From the NCBI GenBank assembly GCA_038210445.1, contig JBBQWQ010000002.1, positions 186,001 to 250,000 on the forward strand: 64,000 bases of DNA, written 5' to 3'. Numbering within the stretch: position 1 is the stretch's first letter; each line of letters begins with the position of its first letter. The notes below the pieces were generated by a model. It was given only the letters and a program-made list of their open reading frames with translations, ran no database searches and had not been told where the DNA came from. Shown here piece by piece: positions 18,803 through 26,910 of this stretch. The DNA comes from JABFRG01 sp038210445. GTDB taxonomy: Bacteria; Myxococcota_A; Polyangia; Polyangiales; Polyangiaceae. Both the position numbers and the translations under genes were made by a program.

Positions 18803-19990
18803 TCAGTGTGCGTGCCACTTGCCGCTCTTGTCTTTCCACTCCACCTTCACGCCTTCGAAGTTGTTGGGGGCCTTGAGCCACACCTCGAACTTCTTGCCGC
18901 GGGCCTCGGTGCGCGAGACCTTGCTCGTGCCGGAGGCCACGCGCCACGCGGTCGCTTCGCCCTGGATGTGTACCCGGTGCGGACCTTCCTTGGAGCCGCC
19001 GCCGGGCGTGACGGTGGTGACGACTTTGTGGGTGCCGCCGCTCGATACGGTGGTGCTGCCACTGCTGGAGAGCGTGGTGGTGCCGCCACTCGATACGGTG
19101 GTGCTGCCGCCGCTGGAGCTGTCGTCGTCGGTGCTGTCGTCGTCGTCGTCGTCCGAGGCGTCGCTGGCATCGGAAGCGTCGCTGGCGTCCGAGGCGTCCG
19201 AGGCGTCCGAGGCATCGCTGGCATCGGCGCCCGCTTCGTTCATGCCTCGGTTGTTGCCCCCGGCGCCGAGCACGCCGCCGTCGAGGCCGGCGCGTTGTTC
19301 GTCGCAGGCGCGGAGCAAGAAGAGGATGAGGCCGATGAGCAGGAGGACGCCCAGCGCCAGGAGGAGCCAGAGCCACCAGGGTCGCTTCTTCGCCTCTTCC
19401 TTGGGCTTGTCTTCTTCCTTGGGCTTGTCTTCCGCAGCCTTGGCCACGGTGGCCGCTGCCGCCACGGCGCCAGCCCCGGCGCCCGCGCCCACGCCCACGC
19501 CCACCGCCGCGGCCGCGACGCTGGCGCCGAAGAGCTTCTCGAAGTTGCCATAGCCGAACACGTACTCGCCCTGGCCCCCGAGCGAGCGCGGGGACGCGCC
19601 CCAGTTGATGGCGAAGAGCTTGCCGCTCTGGGGATTGAAGAAGTAGTTCGGCGTGCCCTCGACCTCGAGGGAGGGGACGGTGAACGCCTCCTTGTACTTG
19701 TGGTAGCCGGAGGCGGGGTCGGCGAAGGTCTTGGACACCTTGGCCAGGCACGCGCCGAAGTCGGCGATGGCCTTGTCGGTCTCCCCTGGGTACTTGGTTC
19801 GCGCTTCCGCCAGCGGGACCAGCTCGGTGAGGTTCCACCGGACGGTCGTCGGCAAGCTATCGGAGCCCTCGGTGTCGGGCACCAGGAGCCGCCCGTCGAA
19901 GAACTGCGGTTCGTTGAGATCGGAGGCCAGCTTCCAGATGGAAACGCCGCCGACGAGATTGGGAAGCCAGGTCGTGCTCTCGTCACTCAT
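18803..19990 (-). CDS. Single-pass membrane protein in the SrfA position
   Basis: 395 residues. Residues 1-155 are a soluble N-terminal domain (VSIWKLASDLNEPQFF, VRWNLTELVPLAEAR, KLFAINWGASPRSLGG). A Gly/Ala hydrophobic patch lies at ~157-182, a Lys/Glu linker follows, and one strong membrane helix spans 205-228 (WWLWLLLALGVLLLIGLILF). After it come an Ala-Ser-Asp repeat (about 255-280), an Asp/Ser run, STTVSSGG repeats and a C-terminal Ig-like beta domain with FEVWLKAPNNFEGVKVEW. The repeat-rich half should lie in the periplasm. It is placed as SrfA by position and architecture only. Confidence 0.75.
   Translation of the reverse strand: MSDESTTWLPNLVGGVSIWKLASDLNEPQFFDGRLLVPDTEGSDSLPTTVRWNLTELVPLAEARTKYPGETDKAIADFGACLAKVSKTFADPASGYHKYKEAFTVPSLEVEGTPNYFFNPQSGKLFAINWGASPRSLGGQGEYVFGYGNFEKLFGASVAAAAVGVGVGAGAGAGAVAAAATVAKAAEDKPKEEDKPKEEAKKRPWWLWLLLALGVLLLIGLILFLLRACDEQRAGLDGGVLGAGGNNRGMNEAGADASDASDASDASDASDASDASDASDDDDDDSTDDDSSSGGSTTVSSGGTTTLSSSGSTTVSSGGTHKVVTTVTPGGGSKEGPHRVHIQGEATAWRVASGTSKVSRTEARGKKFEVWLKAPNNFEGVKVEWKDKSGKWHAH
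19151..19228 (-). repeat. Ala-Ser-Asp codon repeat inside the membrane-protein gene
   Basis: A near-tandem array of 9-bp units encoding Ala-Ser-Asp, followed by an Asp-rich run (six Asp) and two to three STTVSSGG-type units further downstream in the gene. Units are mixed between GCC TCG GAC and GAT GCC AGC spellings, so the repeat has diverged. The array is expected to vary in length between strains by slippage, changing the distance from the membrane to the distal domain. Confidence 0.65.
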
Positions 19991-20003
19991 GAAAAAGGGC
20001 CTT

Positions 20004-20624
20004 TCAGGTCCGGACCAAGGCTTTCCGCTTCACCAGTGCGCTTTGCGCGACGCGGCAGAGAAAGCTACTGACTTCTACGATCGAGCTCTTCGTCGGATCT
20101 GACCCGGCCCCACGCTCGCACGTGCCGGAGTCGAAAATGCGAAGAGAATCGACAGTTTCGAACGACACGCGCGAGAGCTCGGTGGAGAGCAGCTGGGCCA
20201 GCAGGGGGGCAGTTTGCACCAGCAGCGCGCGGTCTAAGGTGCGTCCGAAATCGTAAAACGCTCGGCTAACTTCGAAGCCCAGCGCCACTTTCGCTTCTTC
20301 GTCCATCTCCGCCCGGAAGTAGAAGCTCACGCCGGAGGCAAATGTAAAGGCCTCGGCCGCCGATAGGTGGGTGCCGAGCTCGGCAAAAAAGAGACGCAGC
20401 GGAAAGCTGGGATCGCCGCTCCGCGCGCCGAGGATCGAATCGTCGAGCACGTCGCCCAGTACCAGCTTCGAGAGAATGGGATCGCGCGCGGCGTCGTGGC
20501 TGCCGTGCGGCGCTGCGGCAACTGCCGGCGCGGGCACCAGCTGCGCCATGGCTCGCTGGAAGCGATCGCGGTCGACCGCGCTACCGAGCGCCGAGAGCAC
20601 TTGCTGGAGAATGTCGCCGTTCAT
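20004..20624 (-). CDS. Hypothetical protein of the srf-like operon
   Basis: 206 residues from ATG 20624; no signal peptide or membrane helix. It is largely helical with aromatic patches (LRLFFAELGTHLSAAEAFTF, GVSFYFRAEMDEEAKVALGF). The start lies 4 bp past the SrfB stop and its own stop 13 bp before the next start, so it belongs to the operon. No known family is recognised. A cytoplasmic partner or adaptor of the ATPase/GTPase pair is an inference from context. Confidence 0.7.
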   Translation of the reverse strand: MNGDILQQVLSALGSAVDRDRFQRAMAQLVPAPAVAAAPHGSHDAARDPILSKLVLGDVLDDSILGARSGDPSFPLRLFFAELGTHLSAAEAFTFASGVSFYFRAEMDEEAKVALGFEVSRAFYDFGRTLDRALLVQTAPLLAQLLSTELSRVSFETVDSLRIFDSGTCERGAGSDPTKSSIVEVSSFLCRVAQSALVKRKALVRT

Positions 20625-20628
20625 CCGC

Positions 20629-23526
20629 TCACTCGCTTTCTCGCGGAACCGCGAAGACGCCGGTATCGAGCCAGTAGCGATCGCTGGCGAGGGTCTTGAG
20701 GCGCAGCGTGAAGTCGGTGGGCTCGAAGTGATACGTGTCGCGCTGCGATTTCACGCTCTTGATCATGATGTGGCCGTCTTCGGTGCGGGCAAAGGTGAGC
20801 GAGACGCGGTCTTCGAGGAGCGCATTTTCCACCTCGGCGCTGCCGGGGACGATCTCGTAGAGCGGCGAGCCGTCCATCTCTTCCGAGTCGACGTTGCGGA
20901 AGCCGATGCGCATGTGGTTGCTGTAAAAGAAAGGCGGGCTCTCGGCGCCCTTGGCAAAGAGCTCGTTCTCGTGGGCCACCTGCGGATCGGTCTCTTGGTA
21001 GAGTCCGAAGATGGGGCGCGGGCGCAGCTCTTCGATGGTGTCGAGCACGAAGCCGGGGAGGCGGTTGCGGCTCGCCAGGTGCAGGATGGCCGCGCCGGCG
21101 GTCACGGTCGACTTGGGGTCTTTCACTTTGCCGCGGTCGCGCCACTTCGACGGATACCACTCACTCACCGCGTAATCGGACATGGAGACGAGCCGCGGCG
21201 GCGTCACCGGCATCTCGGAGAGGAGCATCTCCTTCACCACCCGCAGCTTCGAGGCGCGGCCGGCGAGGATCAAGAGGTCGACGTCGAACTGCGCCAGGAT
21301 GTCGGCGTAGCGCCGGAGCGGCTCGCGCAGCACGCGGGCGATGGCCCGGTCGATCTCCGGTACATCGAAGCGGAACATGAAGTTGCGCAGGCCCGGAAAG
21401 CTCGGGACCACGGTGCCGAGGAAGCGATCGGCTTCCTCGAGGAGCGTCGCGGATGGAGCGATTTCCGGGAAGATGCGCCCGAGATCGGCGAAGGCGTAGA
21501 CCTTGCCCTCGGCGTGATCGGGAATCTTGGTGCCCTCGGCCACGGCCCAGAAGGCGCGGGCCACCGGGAGCCAGAAGTTGGGCACCAGCTTGGCGCGCAG
21601 GGTTCGCCAGGTGGAGCCGTGGCCGGCGTCGCCCTCGGCGAAGAGATCGGCGAGCTTCTGCCGGGACGCCACCTCCGGCACCTGGGTGAGCAGCTGGCTC
21701 CACACGCAGTCTTCGAGAATCGCCCGGCAGACCTCGTCGCCGGCGACGCTGATGCCGTCCTGGAACAGCTTCTTGATGGCCAGCGAGGTGCCGGTGCCGG
21801 GCATGCGATCGTCGTACTCGGCGATCATCACGTCGGTGGTGCCGCCGCCAATGTCGATGGAAGCGATGCGCACCGTGTGCGAAGGCTCGGGCGCGCCGGC
21901 GCGTAGCGGCTTGTTGGGCTGCGGCTCGGGCTTGCGGCCGTATACCTGGGCGAAGTCTTCCATGCTGCCGCCGAAGCGGTGCCGCACCTCTTCGAAGACG
22001 TAGACCATCTGCGCCGAGAGGGCCTCGTCGATGAACAGGAAGGGCTCGAAGGTGCCGGTCTGGGCGTTCCAGTTCGGTCGCAGGTCTTGCCGGATGTTGA
22101 GCAGGTGGCAGGTGAGCACCACAGCATTGCGAACGAGTGCATCGTACACACTTCGCTCGATCTCGCTCATGCCCGATGGGTAGGTGAGCACCAGGTGCTT
22201 GATCCACCGGGGGTTCGCCTCCTTGCCCTGGTAGACGCGGTAGGCCTGCGAGTTCACCTGGGCGTAGGCCTGGGTGAGGATCTCCACGATGGAGAAGAGC
22301 ATCATGGTGCGCGGGGCGTAGCGGGGATCGGGCGGCGTCGAAGGGCCGTCTTCGCGGAGGCCGAGCCCTGCCGCGTCGTCGACCAGGTACTTGAGCAGGC
22401 GCCCGGAGATGGGCGGAAACTCCGCCTCTTGCCGCTTGGCGAAGTGCCACTTGTCGGCGGTGGGCCGCGGGTCCCACAGGTAGCGTTTCGGTCCGGAGAG
22501 CGAGCACTGGTAGCGGTGCGGCGTCTCAAGGGCGCGGTCGCGAGCCTCGCGCCCCAGGCGCGCGATGGAGGGCCAGGCGAAGCCCTCGCCGGTGGCGAGG
22601 AGCGAAAACCCCTTGTCGAAGGGGCTGGGCGAGAACGTGACCCGGGAGTCGAAGGTCTCTTCGGAGACGTCGAAGGGGTTGCCGAAGCTGCGGAGCTTCA
22701 GCGGGATGGCCAGCATGCCCTGCTCGCGCGCCTCGACCAGGACCGCGCTGGAGCGCGAGTTGCCGAAGTCGAGCACCAGCGACACTGGGATGGGCGTGGT
22801 GTTCTCGAGACGCATCATCTTGATCCGCGGCAGCAGGGGACCGACCGCCTCGAGCACCGCAGCCAGCTTGAAGAGCGCACGCTCGACGCCCGAGCGCTCG
22901 AGCTTTTGCACGAAGTCGCGGGTCTCGAGGTGATCGAGGAAGGCCGCGAGCTCGTTCTTCTCGAGGGGGCGGAATGGCCGGCCCTCGTCGAGCGTGGCGT
23001 CGAGGTAGCGACCCCGCGCGCCTTGCACCTCGATGGTGTCGATGGCGAGGAGGATCTGCACGTCGCCGCGCGGCGAGGGCGCGAGCGTCATCTGCACCGC
23101 ATGCGGCGCCGACAGCTGGTAGGGCACCGGCAGCCACCGGTGCGCGAGCTCGTTCAGATGTTCGAGGACCGAGATCTCCACGTCGGGATCCTCGCCCGGG
23201 TTGGCCCGGCGCACGCTCCAGCTCCCGCTGGGGCCCTGCACCGTTGCGGTGGGCGCAGCGGTGGGCGAGGGGGGCGCTCCGAACGGCGGCGGTGCGGCTG
23301 CCGACTGCGCCGCAGCCGCGCCAGGATGGGCCGCGGCTGCCGGCGCGCCCGCCTGCATGACGATGAAGCTCGCCACCAGGTCCGGCACTTCGCCGCGCAG
23401 CTCGTGGAACAAGATTCCGGTGTTGAAAAAGAGCTCGAGCACTTCCGTCGAGGCGACGGCGGCTTGGGGCCCGCCGCGTTTGATGGGCCCATCGGCCTTG
23501 CCCGTGAGCGAGACTTTCTTCACCAT
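20629..23526 (-). CDS. srfB: SrfB-like actin/Hsp70-fold ATPase
   Basis: 965 residues. The actin/Hsp70 nucleotide-binding signature is visible: phosphate-1 VSLVLDFGNSRSSAVLVEA (~248-266), phosphate-2 ASIDIGGGTTDVMIAEY (~555-571) and adenosine loop DLLILAGRASKLRVVKEML (~750-768). A Pro/Ala-rich linker (60-100) separates a small N-terminal domain. Several hundred residues are inserted in the fold, giving a size typical of SrfB. ATP-dependent conformational cycling or filament formation is the family expectation. First gene of the minus-strand operon, followed by the 206-residue unknown, the membrane protein and the GTPase; 130 bp separate its start from the divergent peptidoglycan-binding gene. 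Confidence 0.82.
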   Translation of the reverse strand: MVKKVSLTGKADGPIKRGGPQAAVASTEVLELFFNTGILFHELRGEVPDLVASFIVMQAGAPAAAAHPGAAAAQSAAAPPPFGAPPSPTAAPTATVQGPSGSWSVRRANPGEDPDVEISVLEHLNELAHRWLPVPYQLSAPHAVQMTLAPSPRGDVQILLAIDTIEVQGARGRYLDATLDEGRPFRPLEKNELAAFLDHLETRDFVQKLERSGVERALFKLAAVLEAVGPLLPRIKMMRLENTTPIPVSLVLDFGNSRSSAVLVEAREQGMLAIPLKLRSFGNPFDVSEETFDSRVTFSPSPFDKGFSLLATGEGFAWPSIARLGREARDRALETPHRYQCSLSGPKRYLWDPRPTADKWHFAKRQEAEFPPISGRLLKYLVDDAAGLGLREDGPSTPPDPRYAPRTMMLFSIVEILTQAYAQVNSQAYRVYQGKEANPRWIKHLVLTYPSGMSEIERSVYDALVRNAVVLTCHLLNIRQDLRPNWNAQTGTFEPFLFIDEALSAQMVYVFEEVRHRFGGSMEDFAQVYGRKPEPQPNKPLRAGAPEPSHTVRIASIDIGGGTTDVMIAEYDDRMPGTGTSLAIKKLFQDGISVAGDEVCRAILEDCVWSQLLTQVPEVASRQKLADLFAEGDAGHGSTWRTLRAKLVPNFWLPVARAFWAVAEGTKIPDHAEGKVYAFADLGRIFPEIAPSATLLEEADRFLGTVVPSFPGLRNFMFRFDVPEIDRAIARVLREPLRRYADILAQFDVDLLILAGRASKLRVVKEMLLSEMPVTPPRLVSMSDYAVSEWYPSKWRDRGKVKDPKSTVTAGAAILHLASRNRLPGFVLDTIEELRPRPIFGLYQETDPQVAHENELFAKGAESPPFFYSNHMRIGFRNVDSEEMDGSPLYEIVPGSAEVENALLEDRVSLTFARTEDGHIMIKSVKSQRDTYHFEPTDFTLRLKTLASDRYWLDTGVFAVPRESE

Positions 23527-23656
23527 GTGGGCGTCATCCTACTGAATTCCGCGCTTCTTGGAACTGCCGCAGCAAGCTCTGCTGTCACATTCGAAGTGCG
23601 GCGACGGGCTAGGAAATTGCGTGGCGACGGGCTTCAGAATGTGTAGCCTCGTGCCC

Positions 23657-23941
23657 ATGTCTGAGTTCAAGCACGAGTCTGCAAAGTACGGCACCATCGA
23701 CCTCAACACCCTCGTGGGCGTGCAGAGCGCCTTGCAGGTCATCGGGTTCGACCCCGGCGTGGCCGATGGCATCGACGGCCCCAAGACCAAGGCCGCCATC
23801 AAGGCGTTCCAGGAGAGCGGTTCCATCGCCGTCGACGGTATCGTCGGCCCGGATACGCGCGAACAGCTCCTCGCCGCGGTCAACGCTGCGTCCGAGCGCA
23901 ACGAAGATGCGCCGGCAACAGAAACCCACAACAACAGCTAG
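23657..23941 (+). CDS. Small peptidoglycan-binding-domain protein
   Basis: 94 residues, one PG_binding_1-type domain: VQSALQVIGFDPGVADGIDG then KTKAAIKAFQ and VDGIVGPDTREQL. No signal peptide is visible from ATG 23657 (an in-frame GTG lies two codons earlier), which is odd for a wall-binding domain. It may be a domain of this fold used inside the cell, or be exported by another route. It is divergent from the srfB operon and immediately precedes copy B of the dispersed element. Confidence 0.75.
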   Translation: MSEFKHESAKYGTIDLNTLVGVQSALQVIGFDPGVADGIDGPKTKAAIKAFQESGSIAVDGIVGPDTREQLLAAVNAASERNEDAPATETHNNS

Positions 23942-24060
23942 AGCGGTAGGCTTCACCCAATACCTTCGCGGGGCGGGCAGCGGGCGTGCGCACGTACAGG
24001 AACTACGCTCCGCGCGTCTCGCCACCCGCCTCGCTCGGTCTTGCGTTGGCTTCGGAAGAG
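23942..24060 (+). repeat. Dispersed 3'-end structured element, copy B
   Basis: The core runs 23958-24043: CAATACC faces GGTCTTG, and the hairpin region CGTA-CAGGAAC-TACG (23993-24007) is followed by CTCCGCGCG. The closing stem keeps pairing through an A-T pair where copy A has G-C and copy C has G-T. The outer inverted repeat seen in copies A and C is not clear here, so this copy is more decayed. It starts within 16 bases of the stop codon of the peptidoglycan-binding gene on the same strand. Confidence 0.65.
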
Positions 24061-24150
24061 GGGGGGCGGGGTTGCGGTTGGTTGGGTGCGTTGAGGGCGC
24101 GGTTTTGGACGAGGTTTGTTGGGGGGTCGCGTGGGCGGGCGGTTTTGTGT
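24055..24150 (+). other. G/T-rich, C/A-poor tract
   Basis: About 95 bases almost devoid of A and C on the plus strand, with many G-runs (GGGGGG, GGGG, GGG, GGGGGG, GGG, GGG). The runs satisfy simple G-quadruplex patterns. It lies between copy B of the structured element and the start of the sigma-like gene at 24194. An AT-richer segment, TTTTGTGTCACAATC, lies at its right end and could hold promoter elements. Confidence 0.6.
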
Positions 24151-24193
24151 CACAATCGGTGGGTCTCGAACGACCTCCGATGTGTACTTTCCC

Positions 24194-25171
24194 ATGAACG
24201 ACGCCGACTGGTCCGGAGCACGTTTTCGCGAGGCCCTCGTGGCCATGGCGCGCAAGCGGGTGCCCGAGAGCGATGTGGAGGACGTCGTGCAGGCGGCGCT
24301 CACCGAAGCGTTGGTGTCGAAGTCGAAGCCGGAAGATCCGGAGTCGCTGCGCAAGTGGATCTGGGGCGTCGCTCGGAACAAGGTGGCGGACTACCACCGA
24401 CGGTCGCGCCGCGAGACCTTCGACGTGCCGGAGGTGGCCGTGGAAGCTACCCCCCACTCGGAGCGCGACCTTTTGCGCTGGGCCACGCGCTCGCTGCCCA
24501 AGGGGAAGGACGCGGAGGAGACGCTGGAGTGGCTGCTTCGGGAGGGCGAAGGCGAGAAGCTGGAGTCCATTGCGGAGAGCGCCAACGTGCCTGCGCCCCG
24601 CGTGCGCAAGCGCGTGAGTCGGTTGCGCGCCCACCTGCGCGAGCACTGGGCCAAAGAGGCAGCTGCGCTGGCCGCGCTCGGCATCATTCTCGGCCTCGCC
24701 GTCTACTTTCTCCAGAAGAAGCCGGTGGAGCCCATTGCGCACGATCCCGTGCCAGTGCCCACCGTGAGCCCTGAAGACATGCAGTTGCGCGAGCGCGCGC
24801 AGGAGATGCGCCGCGTGGCGTTCCTTGCCTGCGACGACGCTGCATGGGTCACCTGCTTGAACGGTCTCAACAGCGCTCGCGAGCTCGACCCCGCAGGCGA
24901 CCAGGCCGCCAACGTGGGCGCCGCCCGCGCGCGCGCCGAAGAAGAGATTCGCAAGCAGATCACCCCCGCGCCGAGCGCTGCGCCCTCGACCCAGAAGGTC
25001 CCGCCGCCCCTGAACCAGAAGAGCTCGACGCCGCCGGCGCCGGTGTACAAAGGCAAGCCCTCCGGCAAGGCCTCGAAGTCGAGCGACCTCGAGGGCCCAG
25101 AGCCCGACGGCCTCGGCAGCAAAAGCAACGTCACGCCGAAGAAGGCTTGGGACCAGCGCACCGGTCCGTAG
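24194..25171 (+). CDS. ECF-sigma-like protein fused to a membrane helix and extracytoplasmic tail
   Basis: 325 residues from ATG 24194. Residues ~10-75 match sigma region 2 (ESDVEDVVQAALTEAL and SLRKWIWGVARNKVADYHRR). Residues ~100-152 match region 4 with a helix-turn-helix (LESIAESANVPAPRVRKRV). One membrane helix follows at ~155-174 (LAALGIILGLAVYFLQ), then a Pro/Lys/Ser-rich tail of 150 residues predicted outside the inner membrane, with an ACDDAAWVTCLNGLNSA segment that may be TPR-like. A membrane-tethered transcription factor released or activated by an envelope signal is inferred. No separate anti-sigma gene is adjacent. Confidence 0.75.
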   Translation: MNDADWSGARFREALVAMARKRVPESDVEDVVQAALTEALVSKSKPEDPESLRKWIWGVARNKVADYHRRSRRETFDVPEVAVEATPHSERDLLRWATRSLPKGKDAEETLEWLLREGEGEKLESIAESANVPAPRVRKRVSRLRAHLREHWAKEAAALAALGIILGLAVYFLQKKPVEPIAHDPVPVPTVSPEDMQLRERAQEMRRVAFLACDDAAWVTCLNGLNSARELDPAGDQAANVGAARARAEEEIRKQITPAPSAAPSTQKVPPPLNQKSSTPPAPVYKGKPSGKASKSSDLEGPEPDGLGSKSNVTPKKAWDQRTGP

Positions 25172-25336
25172 ACGTTTCGTCATGCGTGCAAAGTGCAATC
25201 GTTCGTAGCGGGGCAGCATTGCGTCACGAAGCTTGGGTGAACGCGCGATAGCCGGGTGAACGCGCGGAGCGAGCGGTCCTTCTTGCCAGTGCAGGAGCGA
25301 CGACGCGCGCGGGCCGCGTTCCGAACGGAGCTCGCG

Positions 25337-26065
25337 ATGAACGTGCTGGTGCGCAGTCTTGCGGCGTGTGCCGTGCTCGGTTGGTCGATGGTGGCGCTTG
25401 CGCGGGAGCCGCCACCCACCGGCTCGACATCGTCGCCGGCGATGCTGCGAATGCCCCGCGCGATCGCCTTCGTCGACCCGGAGGCGCCGAACAAGAGGCC
25501 GGGAATCGTGTATCTTCACGGTATCTGCGGCCGCGCCGAGAACGGCTGCCCCCACTTCGCCTCCGGCGCTGCATCGTGGCTTCTGTGCCCGCACGCTCCC
25601 AGGGCATGCCCAGGCGGCGGCGATTCGTGGGGCGATGCGCGCGAAGCCTCGGCAACGGTGCTCCAGGCGGAGGGCGATCTGGAGCGCGCCTACGCGTCGA
25701 CGAAGGCGCTGCCGGGCAGTGGGCGCATCCTGGTGGGCTTTTCGCAAGGAGGGTATGTGGCGCGGGCCATTTACGGAGAGCGCCCCAACGCCTTTCGCGG
25801 GATGATGGTGCTGGGCGCCGACGTCCGCTTCGCCCGCGCCGACCTCGAGCGCGCCGGGGTGCGGCGGGTGGCGCTCGGCGCCGGACGCTTCGACGCCACC
25901 TTTGCGCCGCTCCGTCGAGCCACGGAGGCGCTGGCGGCCGAGGGCTTTCCGGTGCGCTTCGTGGACCTCGGCGACGTGGGGCATACGTACGTGGCGGCGC
26001 CCACGAGCGCGTTGGCCATTTCCCATGCGCTTTCCTGGCTGGCCGAGACGGGCGGCGACGGATGA
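25337..26065 (+). CDS. Secreted alpha/beta hydrolase
   Basis: 242 residues from ATG 25337, beginning with a cleavable signal peptide (VLVRSLAACAVLGWSMVALA). The nucleophile elbow is GFSQGG (in GRILVGFSQGGYVAR), YLHGICG near the start is the oxyanion region, and a late DLGDVGHTY supplies the catalytic His. Three or more Cys residues (CGRAENGCPHF, LLCPHAPRACPGG) may form disulfides. It looks like a small esterase/carboxylesterase; substrate unknown. It is convergent and directly abutting with the next gene. Confidence 0.78.
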   Translation: MNVLVRSLAACAVLGWSMVALAREPPPTGSTSSPAMLRMPRAIAFVDPEAPNKRPGIVYLHGICGRAENGCPHFASGAASWLLCPHAPRACPGGGDSWGDAREASATVLQAEGDLERAYASTKALPGSGRILVGFSQGGYVARAIYGERPNAFRGMMVLGADVRFARADLERAGVRRVALGAGRFDATFAPLRRATEALAAEGFPVRFVDLGDVGHTYVAAPTSALAISHALSWLAETGGDG

Positions 26066-26806
26066 TCAGTCGTCGAAGCCGAGAAAGTGCTTCACGCGGG
26101 CCGCGCCGGCGCGGAGCTTCGACGGGTGCTGTGCGGTGATGGCGACGCCGTCGACGGCGGAGATGCCGACGTAGAACAAGTCGTCGCCGGCGTTCGCTTG
26201 GCCGCGGTAGCGATAGCGCGCGAACCACACCGGGTAGCGGACGAAGTGCATGGCGTGCACGGTCACTTGCGACTCCAGGAAGAGGCCTTGCGACGTCGAG
26301 GAGCTGCGGGAAAGTGACGCAGCAGCGATGGACTTGGCTTGCGCCTCGTCGACGTCGGCGTCGAGGATCTCGAAGCCGCCCGCCAGCGAAGGCTCACCCG
26401 CCGCGAGCGCCGCGAGCGAGAGCGTGAGCGGCTTGGCGTCGCCCGGTAAGAGCGTGGACGGGTGCTTCATCTGGTAGGGAAACGCGGTGCGCGCGCACAC
26501 CATCCAGGTGGCCTTGGCCTCGCTGCTCTGCTGGTGCGGAATGGGAACGCCAAGGGTGCCCACGCGCACCTGCGCGAAGCGGAGTGCCGAATCGGAGCGC
26601 TGAATGTCGACCCGCCAGAAGGGGACCTGCAGCGCGTACGCTTCCTCGAGGGAGCTCGCCTCGGCCGCGTCGTGCGGGCGAAAGGTGCCGTCGCACATCT
26701 CTTCCTTGATGCGCGCCTCGGCCTTGGTGGCCCCGATGCGCGGCGCGACGTGGTAGCGCTCAGCGGGGAGCACCGGGCGGGAAAGCGGGGGGAGAAAGCG
26801 CGCCAT
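26066..26806 (-). CDS. Hypothetical protein, 246 residues
   Basis: No family recognised. Predicted soluble with no signal peptide. It is rich in Ala and Ser and has an aromatic C-terminal section (AMHFVRYPVWFARYRYRG) followed by DDLFYVGISAVDG, which suggests a compact beta fold. The stop codon directly abuts the stop of the convergent hydrolase gene. Codon use and GC-rich third positions agree with neighbouring genes. Confidence 0.7.
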   Translation of the reverse strand: MARFLPPLSRPVLPAERYHVAPRIGATKAEARIKEEMCDGTFRPHDAAEASSLEEAYALQVPFWRVDIQRSDSALRFAQVRVGTLGVPIPHQQSSEAKATWMVCARTAFPYQMKHPSTLLPGDAKPLTLSLAALAAGEPSLAGGFEILDADVDEAQAKSIAAASLSRSSSTSQGLFLESQVTVHAMHFVRYPVWFARYRYRGQANAGDDLFYVGISAVDGVAITAQHPSKLRAGAARVKHFLGFDD

Positions 26807-26857
26807 GGGGCGATGATACGCCGCTTTCGCGGCGAACGTTCCTCCGTCGGCACAACG

Positions 26858-26891
26858 CGAAACGCGCGATCCCGAGGGACCGCGCGCTTCG
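26858..26891 (-). terminator. Terminator hairpin after pnp
   Basis: On the minus strand the arms CGAAGCGCGCGGTCCC and GGGATCGCGCGTTTCG pair over 16 positions, with two G-U pairs at sites that are A-C mismatches on the plus strand. This makes the structure specific to minus-strand RNA. It lies 20 bp past the pnp stop. Only a short TTTCG follows, so termination may be partial. Confidence 0.65.
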
Positions 26892-26910
26892 TGTTCGGTT
26901 GGAGCTTCGC

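Noticed and set aside
25238..25320. Possible fourth, minus-strand copy of the 3' element
   Set aside because: Only CGCTCCGCGCG and an AGGA resemble the core; neither the CRATACC/GGTCTYG helix nor the central hairpin is present, and it does not follow a gene on its strand.
23609..26026. Long minus-strand open frame
   Set aside because: It crosses the peptidoglycan-binding, sigma-like and hydrolase genes in antisense and two intergenic regions; no domain.
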